Source: Bacillaceae bacterium
Lineage (GTDB): Bacteria > Bacillota > Bacilli > Bacillales_A > Planococcaceae
NCBI GenBank assembly: GCA_030149685.1
Contig: JASLGI010000091.1
Span: forward strand, 1-12,086
DNA length: 12,086 nucleotides
Reading direction: 5' to 3'
Shown here: piece after piece, positions 6,180-12,086 of the stretch
Layout of the letters: every line of letters begins with the position of its first letter
Position numbering within the stretch: the stretch's first letter is position 1
Translations under genes and position numbers: made by a program
Notes under the pieces: generated by a model
What the model saw: only the letters and a program-made list of their open reading frames with translations
Databases searched by the model: none
Told to the model about the DNA's origin: nothing

Positions 6180-6845
6180 ATGACAGAAGTAAACAACCAA
6201 GAACAAGTAGAAGTACGTTCATTACCACGTATCGGTTCACCAGCACCAGCATTCACAGCAAAAACTACACACGGTGAAATTAAGTTAGAGGACTATAAAG
6301 GACAATGGTTAATCCTTTTCTCACACCCAGCTGACTTTACACCAGTATGTACAACAGAGTTCGTTGGATTCCAAAACATGTATCCAAAACTCCGTGAAAT
6401 GAACACAGAATTACTCGGACTTTCAATCGACAGCGTTCACTCACATATCGCGTGGGTACGTAACATTGAAGAAAAATTCGGCGTTGAAATTGAGTTCCCA
6501 GTAATCGCGGACTTAACGATGGACGTTGCACATAAATTCGGTATGATCATGCCAGATGAAAGCGATACAGAAACATCACGTGCTGTATTCATCATGGACC
6601 CAGAACAAACTGTTCGTGCGATCATTTACTACCCATCAGCAATCGGCCGTAACATGGACGAAATCTTACGTTTACTCACAGCTTTACAAACAGCAGATGA
6701 GCATTCAATCGCTACACCAGCGAACTGGACAGAAGGCGAGCGCGTCATCGTTCCACCAGCACCAACACAAGAATTAGCAGCAGAGCGTATGAACAACCCA
6801 GAGTACGAGTGTAAAGACTTCTACTTCTGTACAAAAGAATTATAA
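6180..6845 (+). CDS. Peroxiredoxin, Prx6 / archaeal thioredoxin-peroxidase type
   Basis: A 221-residue cytoplasmic thiol peroxidase of the AhpC/TSA superfamily that reduces hydrogen peroxide and organic peroxides. The peroxidatic motif PADFTPVC puts the catalytic Cys at 57, with Pro50, Thr54 and the supporting Arg134 (SRAVFIMDP) in the expected places. The C-terminal extension typical of the Prx6 group is present, and it carries Cys211 and Cys217 in ECKDFYFCTKEL. The 57/211/217 arrangement matches the 50/207/213 triad of the Aeropyrum pernix peroxiredoxin, suggesting a 2-Cys-like cycle. AAGGAGA (6164-6170) lies 9 bases before ATG. Codon use is markedly biased (mostly AAC, TTC, CGT, CCA, TTA), unlike the neighbours, which points to high expression. 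Two promoters and a PerR/Fur-like box lie upstream, and a mini winged-helix gene follows after 41 bases without a terminator. Confidence 0.92.
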   Translation: MTEVNNQEQVEVRSLPRIGSPAPAFTAKTTHGEIKLEDYKGQWLILFSHPADFTPVCTTEFVGFQNMYPKLREMNTELLGLSIDSVHSHIAWVRNIEEKFGVEIEFPVIADLTMDVAHKFGMIMPDESDTETSRAVFIMDPEQTVRAIIYYPSAIGRNMDEILRLLTALQTADEHSIATPANWTEGERVIVPPAPTQELAAERMNNPEYECKDFYFCTKEL

Positions 6846-6886
6846 TTCAAACGCTCCGTAAAACTGTTTAGAAGGAGACGGTCATT

Positions 6887-7105
6887 ATGGCATGTGGAAC
6901 ACCAAAAGGAGAGCTGGCAGAAACAGCACGTCAAGTGTTGCTTGCGATTGAGACGCAAGCATTGTCAGCAGAAGAGATTCAAAAAGAGACGAAATTACCG
7001 ATTTTCAAAGTTCGTAGTACATTACGCGAACTCATTGAAAAAGATAGCGTAAAAGAAGAAAATGATACATTCAAAATGCAACCGCATATGAAATCATTTT
7101 TATAA
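6887..7105 (+). CDS. 72-residue winged-helix protein, putative small regulator
   Basis: A small protein with one winged helix-turn-helix fold: helix 1 about residues 9-22 (AETARQVLLAIE), helix 2 LSAEEIQKETKL (26-37), a recognition helix IFKVRSTLRELIEKD (39-53), and a short wing SVKEENDTFKM. A single cysteine lies at position 3 (MACG), a possible redox or metal contact, but one residue is thin evidence. There is no ligand or dimerisation domain. AGAAGGAGACGG precedes the ATG at a good distance. The 41-base gap from the peroxiredoxin shows no terminator, so it should be co-transcribed from the same peroxide-type promoters. It may regulate the operon or related genes, or serve as a DNA-binding adaptor. 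I do not recognise the specific family; the fold is likely and the role inferred. Confidence 0.75.
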   Translation: MACGTPKGELAETARQVLLAIETQALSAEEIQKETKLPIFKVRSTLRELIEKDSVKEENDTFKMQPHMKSFL

Positions 7106-7106
7106 G

Positions 7107-7158
7107 AATCGGGCTTACATCCCCTAGCCTAAAAGCATAGGGGATGTAAGCCCTGATT
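7107..7158 (+). terminator. Long hairpin after the winged-helix gene (possible terminator)
   Basis: A perfect 16-bp stem (GGGCTTACATCCCCTA 7111-7126 with 7138-7153, 11-base loop). It is extended by AATC/GATT (7107-7110 and 7155-7158) across a single bulged T, and starts just after the stop codon. Only a T-rich, not pure T, tail follows (to about 7170), so it may terminate partially or protect the mRNA 3' end. Confidence 0.65.
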
Positions 7159-7166
7159 GCCTTGTG

Positions 7167-7204
7167 TTTGAATCTACTAGGCTTTAGCCTAGTAGTAGTT
7201 CAAA
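7167..7204. repeat. Second, near-perfect palindrome in the 7105-7286 gap
   Basis: CTACTAGGCT-TT-AGCCTAGTAG (7174-7195) is a perfect palindrome, extended by TTTGAA (7167-7172) and TTCAAA (7199-7204) across a small asymmetric gap. No T-run follows on either strand, so it does not look like a normal terminator. Its arms repeat a six-base sequence (AGCCTA) found in the loop of the preceding hairpin. Confidence 0.7.
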
Positions 7205-7205
7205 A

Positions 7206-7244
7206 AAGAAAGAAGCTACCTTGGGATAGGGTAGCTTCTTTTTT
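7206..7244. terminator. Bidirectional terminator between convergent winged-helix and LysR genes
   Basis: A 12-bp clean stem (7209-7220 with 7230-7241, core GAAGCTACC) is extended by a G.T and two A-T pairs, with a 9-base loop. A T6 run follows on the plus strand and an A-rich arm (T-rich on the minus strand) on the other side. It serves the LysR gene from the right and backs up the operon from the left. Confidence 0.88.
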
Positions 7245-7285
7245 GTTTTATAATATCTGTCACCACGAATTTGAAATAAACTTTT

Positions 7286-8173
7286 TTAATCGTTCTTTTG
7301 AATAGATGCTCGTTTCATATGATCAATAAATGCAGTCATTTGAGGAGTCATCCACTTTTTCTCATGGATAATGAGTTGACGATCCATCGTCAGTTCAGCC
7401 ATATCAGTTTGTAATTGTGTTAAAGTACCTCGTTCGATAGCATCTTGCACAGTAAATTTCGGCAAAAATGAAATGCCGAGCCCTTCTTTTAATAATTGGG
7501 CAATCATTTGCGTGTTTCCGATCTCGAGCATGGGATGAATATCGAGTGAGCGTTCTGCTAACATCTTTTCAAGCGCTGATTGGTAACTTACGCCACGCTC
7601 CGTCAAAATAAACGGCTGTTTGACGAGCTTTTCTAAAGAAAGGTCTGTTGGATTCATTTTGCGTCCAGTGACGAAAATGATCGGCTCTTTTTCTTCGATA
7701 ATTTTTACCCATTCTTGCCCATAGACGGGTTCATCTAACGTATAAATTAAGTCGAGCTCATTTCCTTTTAAAGCGAGTAACATTTCATCCGTCGCTTTTT
7801 CTGTTTCTAACGTAATTTCAACTTCAGGATATGCTTCGTGAAAAGCTTTTAATTCAGGCGCGATAATTGAATGAGCGATTGACTCTGCACAACCGATTCG
7901 GAGAGGACCTTTTGGCGTTGCGTCGCTAGCGAAATGTTCTGCTTCGTGCATGACGCGGATAATGCGTTGTGCGTGAGGAATGAACGCTCGGCCATGAGAT
8001 GTTAATTGAATACTTCGTCCGATACGATCAAACAATTGAACACCGAGTGTCGCTTCTAAATTTTTCATTTGAACAGTGACCGTTGACTGTGAGTAATCGA
8101 GTTGTTCAGCAGCTTTTGAAAAGCTACCGGCGCTAACAATCTTTAAAAAAGTATTCATTTGTACGAGATCCAT
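7286..8173 (-). CDS. LysR-family transcriptional regulator
   Basis: A 295-residue regulator with the usual LysR layout. An N-terminal winged helix-turn-helix (residues 3-60; recognition segment FSKAAEQLDYSQSTVTVQMKNLE at 18-40) is followed by LFDRIGRSIQLTSHG. A linker helix (65-85) leads to a two-lobed effector-binding domain beginning GPLRIGCAES (about 90-99) with GLGISFLP near residue 238. Length is normal. The ATG at 8173 is chosen over a GTG at 8182: AGGTGAT, complementary to the 16S tail, lies 6 bases before 8173 but overlaps the GTG. It is divergent from the PLP decarboxylase at 8278, the classic placement of a LysR regulator and its target. A T-N11-A dyad (8208-8220) in the shared promoter region supports control of that gene and of itself. 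The effector is unknown, perhaps an amino acid or derived amine. Confidence 0.9.
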   Translation of the reverse strand: MDLVQMNTFLKIVSAGSFSKAAEQLDYSQSTVTVQMKNLEATLGVQLFDRIGRSIQLTSHGRAFIPHAQRIIRVMHEAEHFASDATPKGPLRIGCAESIAHSIIAPELKAFHEAYPEVEITLETEKATDEMLLALKGNELDLIYTLDEPVYGQEWVKIIEEKEPIIFVTGRKMNPTDLSLEKLVKQPFILTERGVSYQSALEKMLAERSLDIHPMLEIGNTQMIAQLLKEGLGISFLPKFTVQDAIERGTLTQLQTDMAELTMDRQLIIHEKKWMTPQMTAFIDHMKRASIQKND

Positions 8174-8207
8174 ACGTATCACCTATTCCTTTTTTTCATC
8201 GAACTGT

Positions 8208-8236
8208 TTGAAAAGTTCAATCAATTTCATTATAAC
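8208..8236 (+). promoter_or_regulatory. Decarboxylase promoter with overlapping LysR-type T-N11-A dyad
   Basis: TTGAAA (8208-8213), a 17-base spacer and TATAAC (8231-8236) form the forward promoter. The 13-base dyad TTGAA-AAG-TTCAA (8208-8220) coincides with the -35 and has the T-N11-A form of LysR sites. A minus-strand TATAAT (8234-8229) would start the LysR gene near 8222, placing the dyad over its first transcribed bases. One bound regulator could therefore act on both directions. A second TATACT at 8244-8249 lacks a good -35. Confidence 0.5.
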
Positions 8237-8277
8237 GACAAGATATACTAAAAGAAAGACTCGAAAGGAGAATTTGT

Positions 8278-9696
8278 ATGTTTGATGAATATATGAAACA
8301 AGTAGAATCGTCTCAACAATTAGCAAACACATTTATTCGCCATTTCGTTAAAGAGCGGACAGCAGTTCATGTGGAACGATTTATGGAGATGCCGGATGAA
8401 GCAGTCGTTCAAGCATTGCGTCATGCGCCAATTTCAACGGAGGGGCGTCCGTTAGAAGAAGTTGTGCGTGAGATGGAAGAAGAGGTGTATCGTTATAATG
8501 GGCGTGTCGATCACCCTCGTCAATTTGGTTTCATTCCAGGGCCGGCAACGAGCTTATCTTGGTTAGGAGATGTTATGACGAATGCATACAATCCACATGC
8601 TGGAGGGTTCGCTTTAGCGCCGACTGTCAATGCAGTAGAAGAACGCCTTCTCGAATGGCTAGCAGAAGAAGTCGGTTATCCAAAAAGCTCAGGAGGTGTT
8701 TTCGTTTCAGGTGGTTCGATGGCAAATTTAACTGCTCTCGTTGCTGCAAGAGATGCGTTATTAGATGATGATACGTACCATTTAGGTGCTGCTTACGTGT
8801 CTGATCAAACGCATTCTTCTGTCGCGAAATCTTTACACGTTTCAGGTATTCGTCGTCGACACGTTCGTGTCGTACCATCTGACGAACAGTTCCGTATGGA
8901 TGTCGATGCACTTGCAACGATGATTCAAGAAGATAAAGAGCGAGGACTTCACCCATACGTCGTCATCGCAAGTAGCGGAACGACGAATACAGGAAGTATC
9001 GACCCACTAGATGAAATCGCTTCGGTTTGTGAGAAAGAACAATTGTGGATGCACGTCGATGGCGCTTACGGAGCATCTGTTGCTTTGTCGCCGGAGTACC
9101 GCCACTTATTAAGTGGAATTGAACGGTCGGACAGTTTAAGTTGGGACGGACACAAATGGTTGTTCCAAACGTACGGCATTGCGATGGTGATCGTGAAAGA
9201 CCGTAAACATTTACTCAATAGTTATCACAATGCACCAGAATATTTACAAGATGTTGCGAGTACAGATACACAATTTAATCCGTGGGATTTAGGAATTGAA
9301 ATGACGCGTCCTGCTCGAGGATTAAAGTTATGGCTCACTCTTCAAACATTAGGATCAGAACGAGTAGGGAAATGGATTACAGAAGGGATTCACCGAGCGG
9401 AATTCACTGAGCGACTCCTTCAAAGAGAAAAAGATTGGACGATCATTTCTCCTGCTCAATTAGCGATTATCAATTTCCGATATACCCCTACAGGGTATAC
9501 AGAGAAACAATTAGACGTTCTCAATCATCAAATTTCAGAACAGATGTTAGAAAGTGGCTTTGCTGGAGTGTTTACGACGAAGTTACGAGGAAAAATCGTC
9601 TTACGTATGGTGACGATTCACCCGGAAACGACGGATGAAGATATTGAAGAGACGATTCATCGTTTAGTAAAAATAGCGAAAAGGCTAAAAAAATAA
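8278..9696 (+). CDS. Group II pyridoxal-phosphate-dependent amino-acid decarboxylase
   Basis: A 472-residue fold-type I PLP enzyme of the aromatic-L-amino-acid / glutamate / diaminobutyrate decarboxylase family, cytoplasmic, converting an amino acid to its amine and CO2. Motifs in order: HPRQFGFIPG (79-88, substrate side), GGFALAPTVNAVE (109-121), phosphate-binding GGSMAN (145-150), QTHSS with cofactor-stacking His179, SSGTTNTGSIDP (232-243), HVDGAYG with Asp261 binding the pyridine nitrogen, and SWDGHKWL with the Schiff-base Lys293. Two small departures are visible: HVDGAYG instead of the common HVDAAYGG, and WDGHKW instead of DPHKW or DAHKW. AAAGGAG (8264-8270) lies 7 bases before ATG. It is divergent from a LysR gene and followed by its own terminator. 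The substrate cannot be read from the sequence; no amine antiporter is adjacent, which argues against a simple acid-resistance pair. Confidence 0.88.
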   Translation: MFDEYMKQVESSQQLANTFIRHFVKERTAVHVERFMEMPDEAVVQALRHAPISTEGRPLEEVVREMEEEVYRYNGRVDHPRQFGFIPGPATSLSWLGDVMTNAYNPHAGGFALAPTVNAVEERLLEWLAEEVGYPKSSGGVFVSGGSMANLTALVAARDALLDDDTYHLGAAYVSDQTHSSVAKSLHVSGIRRRHVRVVPSDEQFRMDVDALATMIQEDKERGLHPYVVIASSGTTNTGSIDPLDEIASVCEKEQLWMHVDGAYGASVALSPEYRHLLSGIERSDSLSWDGHKWLFQTYGIAMVIVKDRKHLLNSYHNAPEYLQDVASTDTQFNPWDLGIEMTRPARGLKLWLTLQTLGSERVGKWITEGIHRAEFTERLLQREKDWTIISPAQLAIINFRYTPTGYTEKQLDVLNHQISEQMLESGFAGVFTTKLRGKIVLRMVTIHPETTDEDIEETIHRLVKIAKRLKK

Positions 9697-9700
9697 AAGG

Positions 9701-9749
9701 AAAAGTGCTTGGATAAAGAGTGAAAAACCTTTATTTAAGCGCTTTTTTT
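9701..9749 (+). terminator. Intrinsic terminator after the decarboxylase
   Basis: Arms 9701-9718 and 9729-9746 (AAGTGCTT and AAGCGCTT outside, ATAAAG/CTTTAT inside, separated by two G.T pairs) with a 10-base loop, ending in a T7 run. It starts 4 bases after the stop codon. Confidence 0.8.
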
Positions 9750-9791
9750 CTCTTTCGTCACAAAGGTGTTAAAAAAGACGATGCAAAAACG

Positions 9792-9820
9792 TTTCAATTC
9801 GGAAAGATTCCGATTATACT
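9792..9820 (+). promoter_or_regulatory. Promoter of the SBF-type transporter with a dyad in its spacer
   Basis: TTTCAA (9792-9797), a 17-base spacer and TATACT (9815-9820) form a sigma-A promoter with a start near 9827. A perfect dyad TCGGAA-AGA-TTCCGA (9799-9813) lies inside the spacer, where a repressor would block the polymerase. No regulator gene is adjacent, so a candidate binding protein is not known. Confidence 0.55.
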
Positions 9821-9841
9821 AGATAATAACAGTAACCGGTA

Positions 9842-9875
9842 GGGGTACTTTTTTTATTTCGAAAAATAATACCCC
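9842..9875 (+). promoter_or_regulatory. Bulged hairpin in the transporter's 5' leader
   Basis: GGGGTA (9842-9847) pairs with TACCCC (9870-9875), and TTATTT (9854-9859) pairs with AAATAA (9864-9869), closed by the four-base loop CGAA. The two helices are separated by a one-sided six-base bulge (CTTTTT, 9848-9853). It lies in the leader about 25 bases before the ribosome binding site and lacks a following T-run. It matches no riboswitch class I recognise. Confidence 0.5.
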
Positions 9876-9915
9876 CTCAGGTAATAAGACGAATGAAAGA
9901 AAGGAAGGAATCATT

Positions 9916-10893
9916 TTGAGTACATTTATGAAGATTTATCGAGCGCCAGCGAAGTACCTCATGTATAGTGTACCGCTCGTTTTAATTATCGGATTTTTCG
10001 TTGGACTTCAATGGGATACATCATTTTTAAAAGGAACGTTAATGTACGGAACGATTACGATGATCTATGCAACGATGATCGGTATTAACTTTAAAAGTTT
10101 ATTGTCGACAAAAGGAATGAAGGTCGTAACAAGTGCGATGCTCGTAAACTTTATCGCTATTCCACTTATTACGATTATTATCGGCTTTTTATTTTTAAAA
10201 GATTATCCAGGACTTTACGCAGGGCTTGCCTTGCTTGCTTTACTTCCAACGAGTGGAATGACGATCGCGTGGACGCGCCTTCAAAATGCGAACGGAGAAG
10301 CAGCTGTTAAAATGACAGTGATCGGATTACTTCTCGGAGCTGTTTTAACACCGGTATATTTATATTTTATGTTAGACGGTGCAGATGTTGATTTTGAATT
10401 TTTTGGCATTATGAAGACAATTTTAATTGTCGTGTTAGTTCCATTAGTTTTAGGACATCTCACGTATAAATTAATTTTAACGAAGTATACGCCACAAGAA
10501 TTTAATCAAAACATTAAGAAAAAATTTAACCCACTGAGTATTTGGGCGATGCTTTACGTCGTATTCGTCAGCATTAGTAACGGCGCGGAACAAATTAAAA
10601 ACAATTTAGGACTTATTGTCATCGCGGCATTAGTGCTTCTCTTGTTTTATGCGGTTTTATTCGCAATGAGTACAGCAATTGCACTTCGTTATTTCAATCG
10701 CAATGACGGAATTGCTTTCGTTAACGGAACAGCACTCCGTAACTTATCGATTGCGATGGGTCTTGCAGCGACATCATTCGGTGCTGAAGCTGCATTGCTT
10801 GTGACGTTATCATTCATCGTTCAACAACAGTTGATTGCAATGTACGTCTCGATTTCGCAAAATCGTTGGTTTAATGCGAAAAACTTCAAATAA
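9916..10893 (+). CDS. SBF/BART-superfamily transporter (ACR3/bile-acid symporter-like), cysteine-free
   Basis: A 325-residue integral membrane protein with about ten hydrophobic segments, of the BART superfamily that includes bile acid:sodium symporters and ACR3 arsenite carriers. Family-like features are the re-entrant region LALLPTSGMTIAW (about 107-119) with the following polar RLQNANGEAA, and NGTALRNLSIAMGLAA (270-285) in the second repeat. The protein contains no cysteine at all, whereas ACR3 arsenite carriers use a conserved Cys in the fourth segment (here PTSGM, 111-115), so arsenite export is unlikely. The start is TTG at 9916, 5 bases after AAGGAAGGAA; the next ATG (9928) is 17 bases away. 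It is transcribed alone, between two terminators, from a promoter with a dyad and a leader hairpin. An organic anion carried with sodium is the family expectation; the substrate is unknown. Confidence 0.82.
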   Translation: MSTFMKIYRAPAKYLMYSVPLVLIIGFFVGLQWDTSFLKGTLMYGTITMIYATMIGINFKSLLSTKGMKVVTSAMLVNFIAIPLITIIIGFLFLKDYPGLYAGLALLALLPTSGMTIAWTRLQNANGEAAVKMTVIGLLLGAVLTPVYLYFMLDGADVDFEFFGIMKTILIVVLVPLVLGHLTYKLILTKYTPQEFNQNIKKKFNPLSIWAMLYVVFVSISNGAEQIKNNLGLIVIAALVLLLFYAVLFAMSTAIALRYFNRNDGIAFVNGTALRNLSIAMGLAATSFGAEAALLVTLSFIVQQQLIAMYVSISQNRWFNAKNFK

Positions 10894-10896
10894 GTG

Positions 10897-10927
10897 AAAA
10901 AGCGCTATGAATATTCATAGCGTTTTT
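10897..10927 (+). terminator. Intrinsic terminator after the SBF-type transporter
   Basis: A perfect 20-base palindrome CGCTATGAATATTCATAGCG (10903-10922) is flanked by A5 with a bulged G on the left and T5 on the right. It begins 4 bases after the stop codon. Confidence 0.85.
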
Positions 10928-10988
10928 CTTATGCATTCAAAAAACAGTATGATATAGTGTAAAGAGCGAATAGGAGGTGGCGGTCCAG

Positions 10989-11954
10989 ATGAAAAAACAT
11001 CGTCCGCTCCGTCGGAAAGGAAATGTCATTCTTTTTCCAGGAACATATGAAAGCTTGTTAAATCGAGCATTCGATGCATTTGAACATTCGAAGTATGAAG
11101 AGGCGATCGAGGCGTTTTCGCAAGCACGAATGATTAATCCGTCTGAAGTATCATTTCTCGGGCCATATGCGATCGCGCTTTATGAAGAAAGACGTTATGA
11201 AGAAGCAGATCGCGTCGTTCGTTCATTGCTTGAAAAATCGCATCGTGGGATGCCACATTATATCGGGATGATGGAATTGTTCGTCACGATCAACATCCAG
11301 TTAAAAAACTATCGGGAAGTAGATGAAGTCATTCAACGATTGTTTGAAGAACGGATGATTCCTCTCGAGTCGATGAAGAAAATGGAGTATTTACGTGACT
11401 TGAACGCGCGATTACAAACACGTTATGCCCCAATATCTTCGGACATTCCGACGATTTATGATTTTTTAAGTTGGAATGAAAAAGAGCAACTCGGTTATTT
11501 AACGAAAGTTGAAAGAGGTTCGATTCAAGAAGTCATTCCTCTTTTACAACAAATCGTCAAATCGACATCTATCGCCCCGTTTGTTCATACACATGCTGTT
11601 ATATTATTGCAAAAAGCACGATATAATGAAGAAGTCGTCATTGCAAAAAATGGCATCGAACGAAGCATCGTACCGACAACTTTACCTTTACCGTTTGATC
11701 ATATTCGCGTATCGAAAGTACGAGAGCAGTTGGAAATATATTTTGATAAAGACCCGAGTACTCAATCGCTCGTACGGTCAATGGTTGAAAAGTACTCATT
11801 GTACGGTCATCCTCTCCCGTGGGGGGATGCCCCAGTGAATGAAGTCGTCGAAGCGTATATTCAATATATGGAACATTTGACGGAGCAAAAAGAAATAGAA
11901 GAAACAGCATTGCTCAAACATATCGTAGAAATCGACCAAACGATAGAGGAATAA
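10989..11954 (+). CDS. ysoA: Tetratricopeptide-repeat protein, YsoA-like, upstream of trigger factor
   Basis: A 321-residue, largely helical cytoplasmic protein. The N-terminus is basic (MKKHRPLRRKG) and is followed by two clear TPR units: LLNRAFDAFEHSKYEEAIEA (about 23-42) and YAIALYEERRYEEADRVVRS (about 60-79). A third, weaker one lies around 95-117. The rest is less regular and ends in a charged helix. The ATG at 10989 is chosen over a GTG at 10977 because AGGAGGTG (10972-10979) overlaps the GTG and lies 9 bases from the ATG. In Bacillus subtilis the TPR gene ysoA occupies the same place directly upstream of tig; position, length and repeats all agree. No terminator separates it from tig (113-base gap), so some read-through is likely. 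TPR proteins bind partner proteins; the partner here is unknown. Confidence 0.8.
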   Translation: MKKHRPLRRKGNVILFPGTYESLLNRAFDAFEHSKYEEAIEAFSQARMINPSEVSFLGPYAIALYEERRYEEADRVVRSLLEKSHRGMPHYIGMMELFVTINIQLKNYREVDEVIQRLFEERMIPLESMKKMEYLRDLNARLQTRYAPISSDIPTIYDFLSWNEKEQLGYLTKVERGSIQEVIPLLQQIVKSTSIAPFVHTHAVILLQKARYNEEVVIAKNGIERSIVPTTLPLPFDHIRVSKVREQLEIYFDKDPSTQSLVRSMVEKYSLYGHPLPWGDAPVNEVVEAYIQYMEHLTEQKEIEETALLKHIVEIDQTIEE

Positions 11955-11970
11955 ATGCCTGTGTCATCTA

Positions 11971-11998
11971 TTGAAAGATTGTAAGACTGTGATATACT
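11971..11998 (+). promoter_or_regulatory. Sigma-A promoter of the trigger factor gene
   Basis: TTGAAA (11971-11976), a 16-base spacer and TATACT (11993-11998) predict a start near 12005 and a leader of about 63 bases. A TTGACA at 12025-12030 has no -10 at proper distance and is not preferred. Confidence 0.55.
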
Positions 11999-12067
11999 GA
12001 AATGGTTATCAATGTGAGAAATCGTTGACAGACTATACTTATAAGAAAGATTCGGAGGTTTTTTTAC

Positions 12068-12086
12068 ATGTCAGTTAAATGGGAAA
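12068..12086 (+). CDS. tig: Trigger factor, first six residues (cut by window edge)
   Basis: The frame ATG at 12068 encodes MSVKWE before the window ends. This is the start of trigger factor in Bacillus and relatives (MSVKWEK...), the ribosome-associated chaperone and peptidyl-prolyl isomerase that binds nascent chains. A GGAGG ribosome binding site (12054-12058) lies 9 bases upstream. The YsoA-like gene immediately before it supports the assignment by gene order. Six residues alone would not be enough, so the confidence comes from start motif plus context. Confidence 0.82.

Noticed and set aside
8627..8956. Open frame of 109 codons on the minus strand inside the decarboxylase gene
   Set aside because: Overlaps conserved PLP-binding motifs on the other strand and shows no start signal or recognisable protein.
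9916..10893. ACR3-type arsenite exporter
   Set aside because: The protein has no cysteine, including the one ACR3 needs in the fourth membrane segment, and no arsR or arsC gene is adjacent.
12025..12045. TTGACA followed by TATACT/TATAAG as the tig promoter
   Set aside because: The spacing is 3 or 9 bases, not 16-18; the pair at 11971-11998 fits better.
1..12086. Mobile element, prophage, toxin-antitoxin or CRISPR content
   Set aside because: No transposase, integrase, terminal repeats with target duplication or regularly spaced repeats are present; gene order is ordinary for a chromosome.

Overview
The window looks like chromosomal DNA of a low-GC Gram-positive bacterium of the order Bacillales. 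Evidence: strong AGGAGG-type ribosome binding sites, TTG starts, sigma-A promoters of the TTGACA/TATAAT type, compact intrinsic terminators, YhdH/YocR-like transporters, and a ysoA-like TPR gene directly upstream of the trigger factor gene tig, as in Bacillus. The genus cannot be fixed by eye; Exiguobacterium or a bacillus-like genus are guesses. There are no IS elements, phage genes, CRISPR arrays, tRNAs or rRNAs, and every gene looks intact except the two cut by the window ends.

Layout. 1-296 (-): N-terminal part of a DUF45/YgjP-like metallopeptidase. 521-3324 (+): two tandem paralogous sodium-coupled amino-acid transporters (NSS family), each with its own terminator. 3365-4535 (-): a WrbA-like flavodoxin quinone reductase and an unrecognised small, probably membrane-associated protein. 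4592-5940 (+): a lipoprotein joining a ComEC-like metallo-beta-lactamase domain to a ComEA-like helix-hairpin-helix domain, with a DUF3006 partner. 6180-7105 (+): a Prx6-type peroxiredoxin and a 72-residue winged-helix protein, behind two promoters and a PerR/Fur-like box. 7107-7244: three hairpins in a row. 7286-9696: a LysR regulator divergent from a group II PLP-dependent decarboxylase, sharing a T-N11-A operator-like dyad. 9916-10893 (+): a cysteine-free SBF/BART-superfamily transporter with a dyad in its promoter and a hairpin in its leader. 10989-12086 (+): YsoA-like TPR protein and the start of trigger factor.

Most units are one or two genes with their own promoter and terminator, so this is mainly housekeeping and accessory metabolism rather than a single island. 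The least explained parts are the MBL-HhH lipoprotein plus DUF3006 pair, the peroxiredoxin plus mini winged-helix pair with its elaborate leader, the hairpin cluster, and the transporter leader. I see no clearly new multi-gene system. Four starts are placed downstream of the longest possible frame (1990, 3973, 8173, 10989) because the ribosome binding site spacing favours them.
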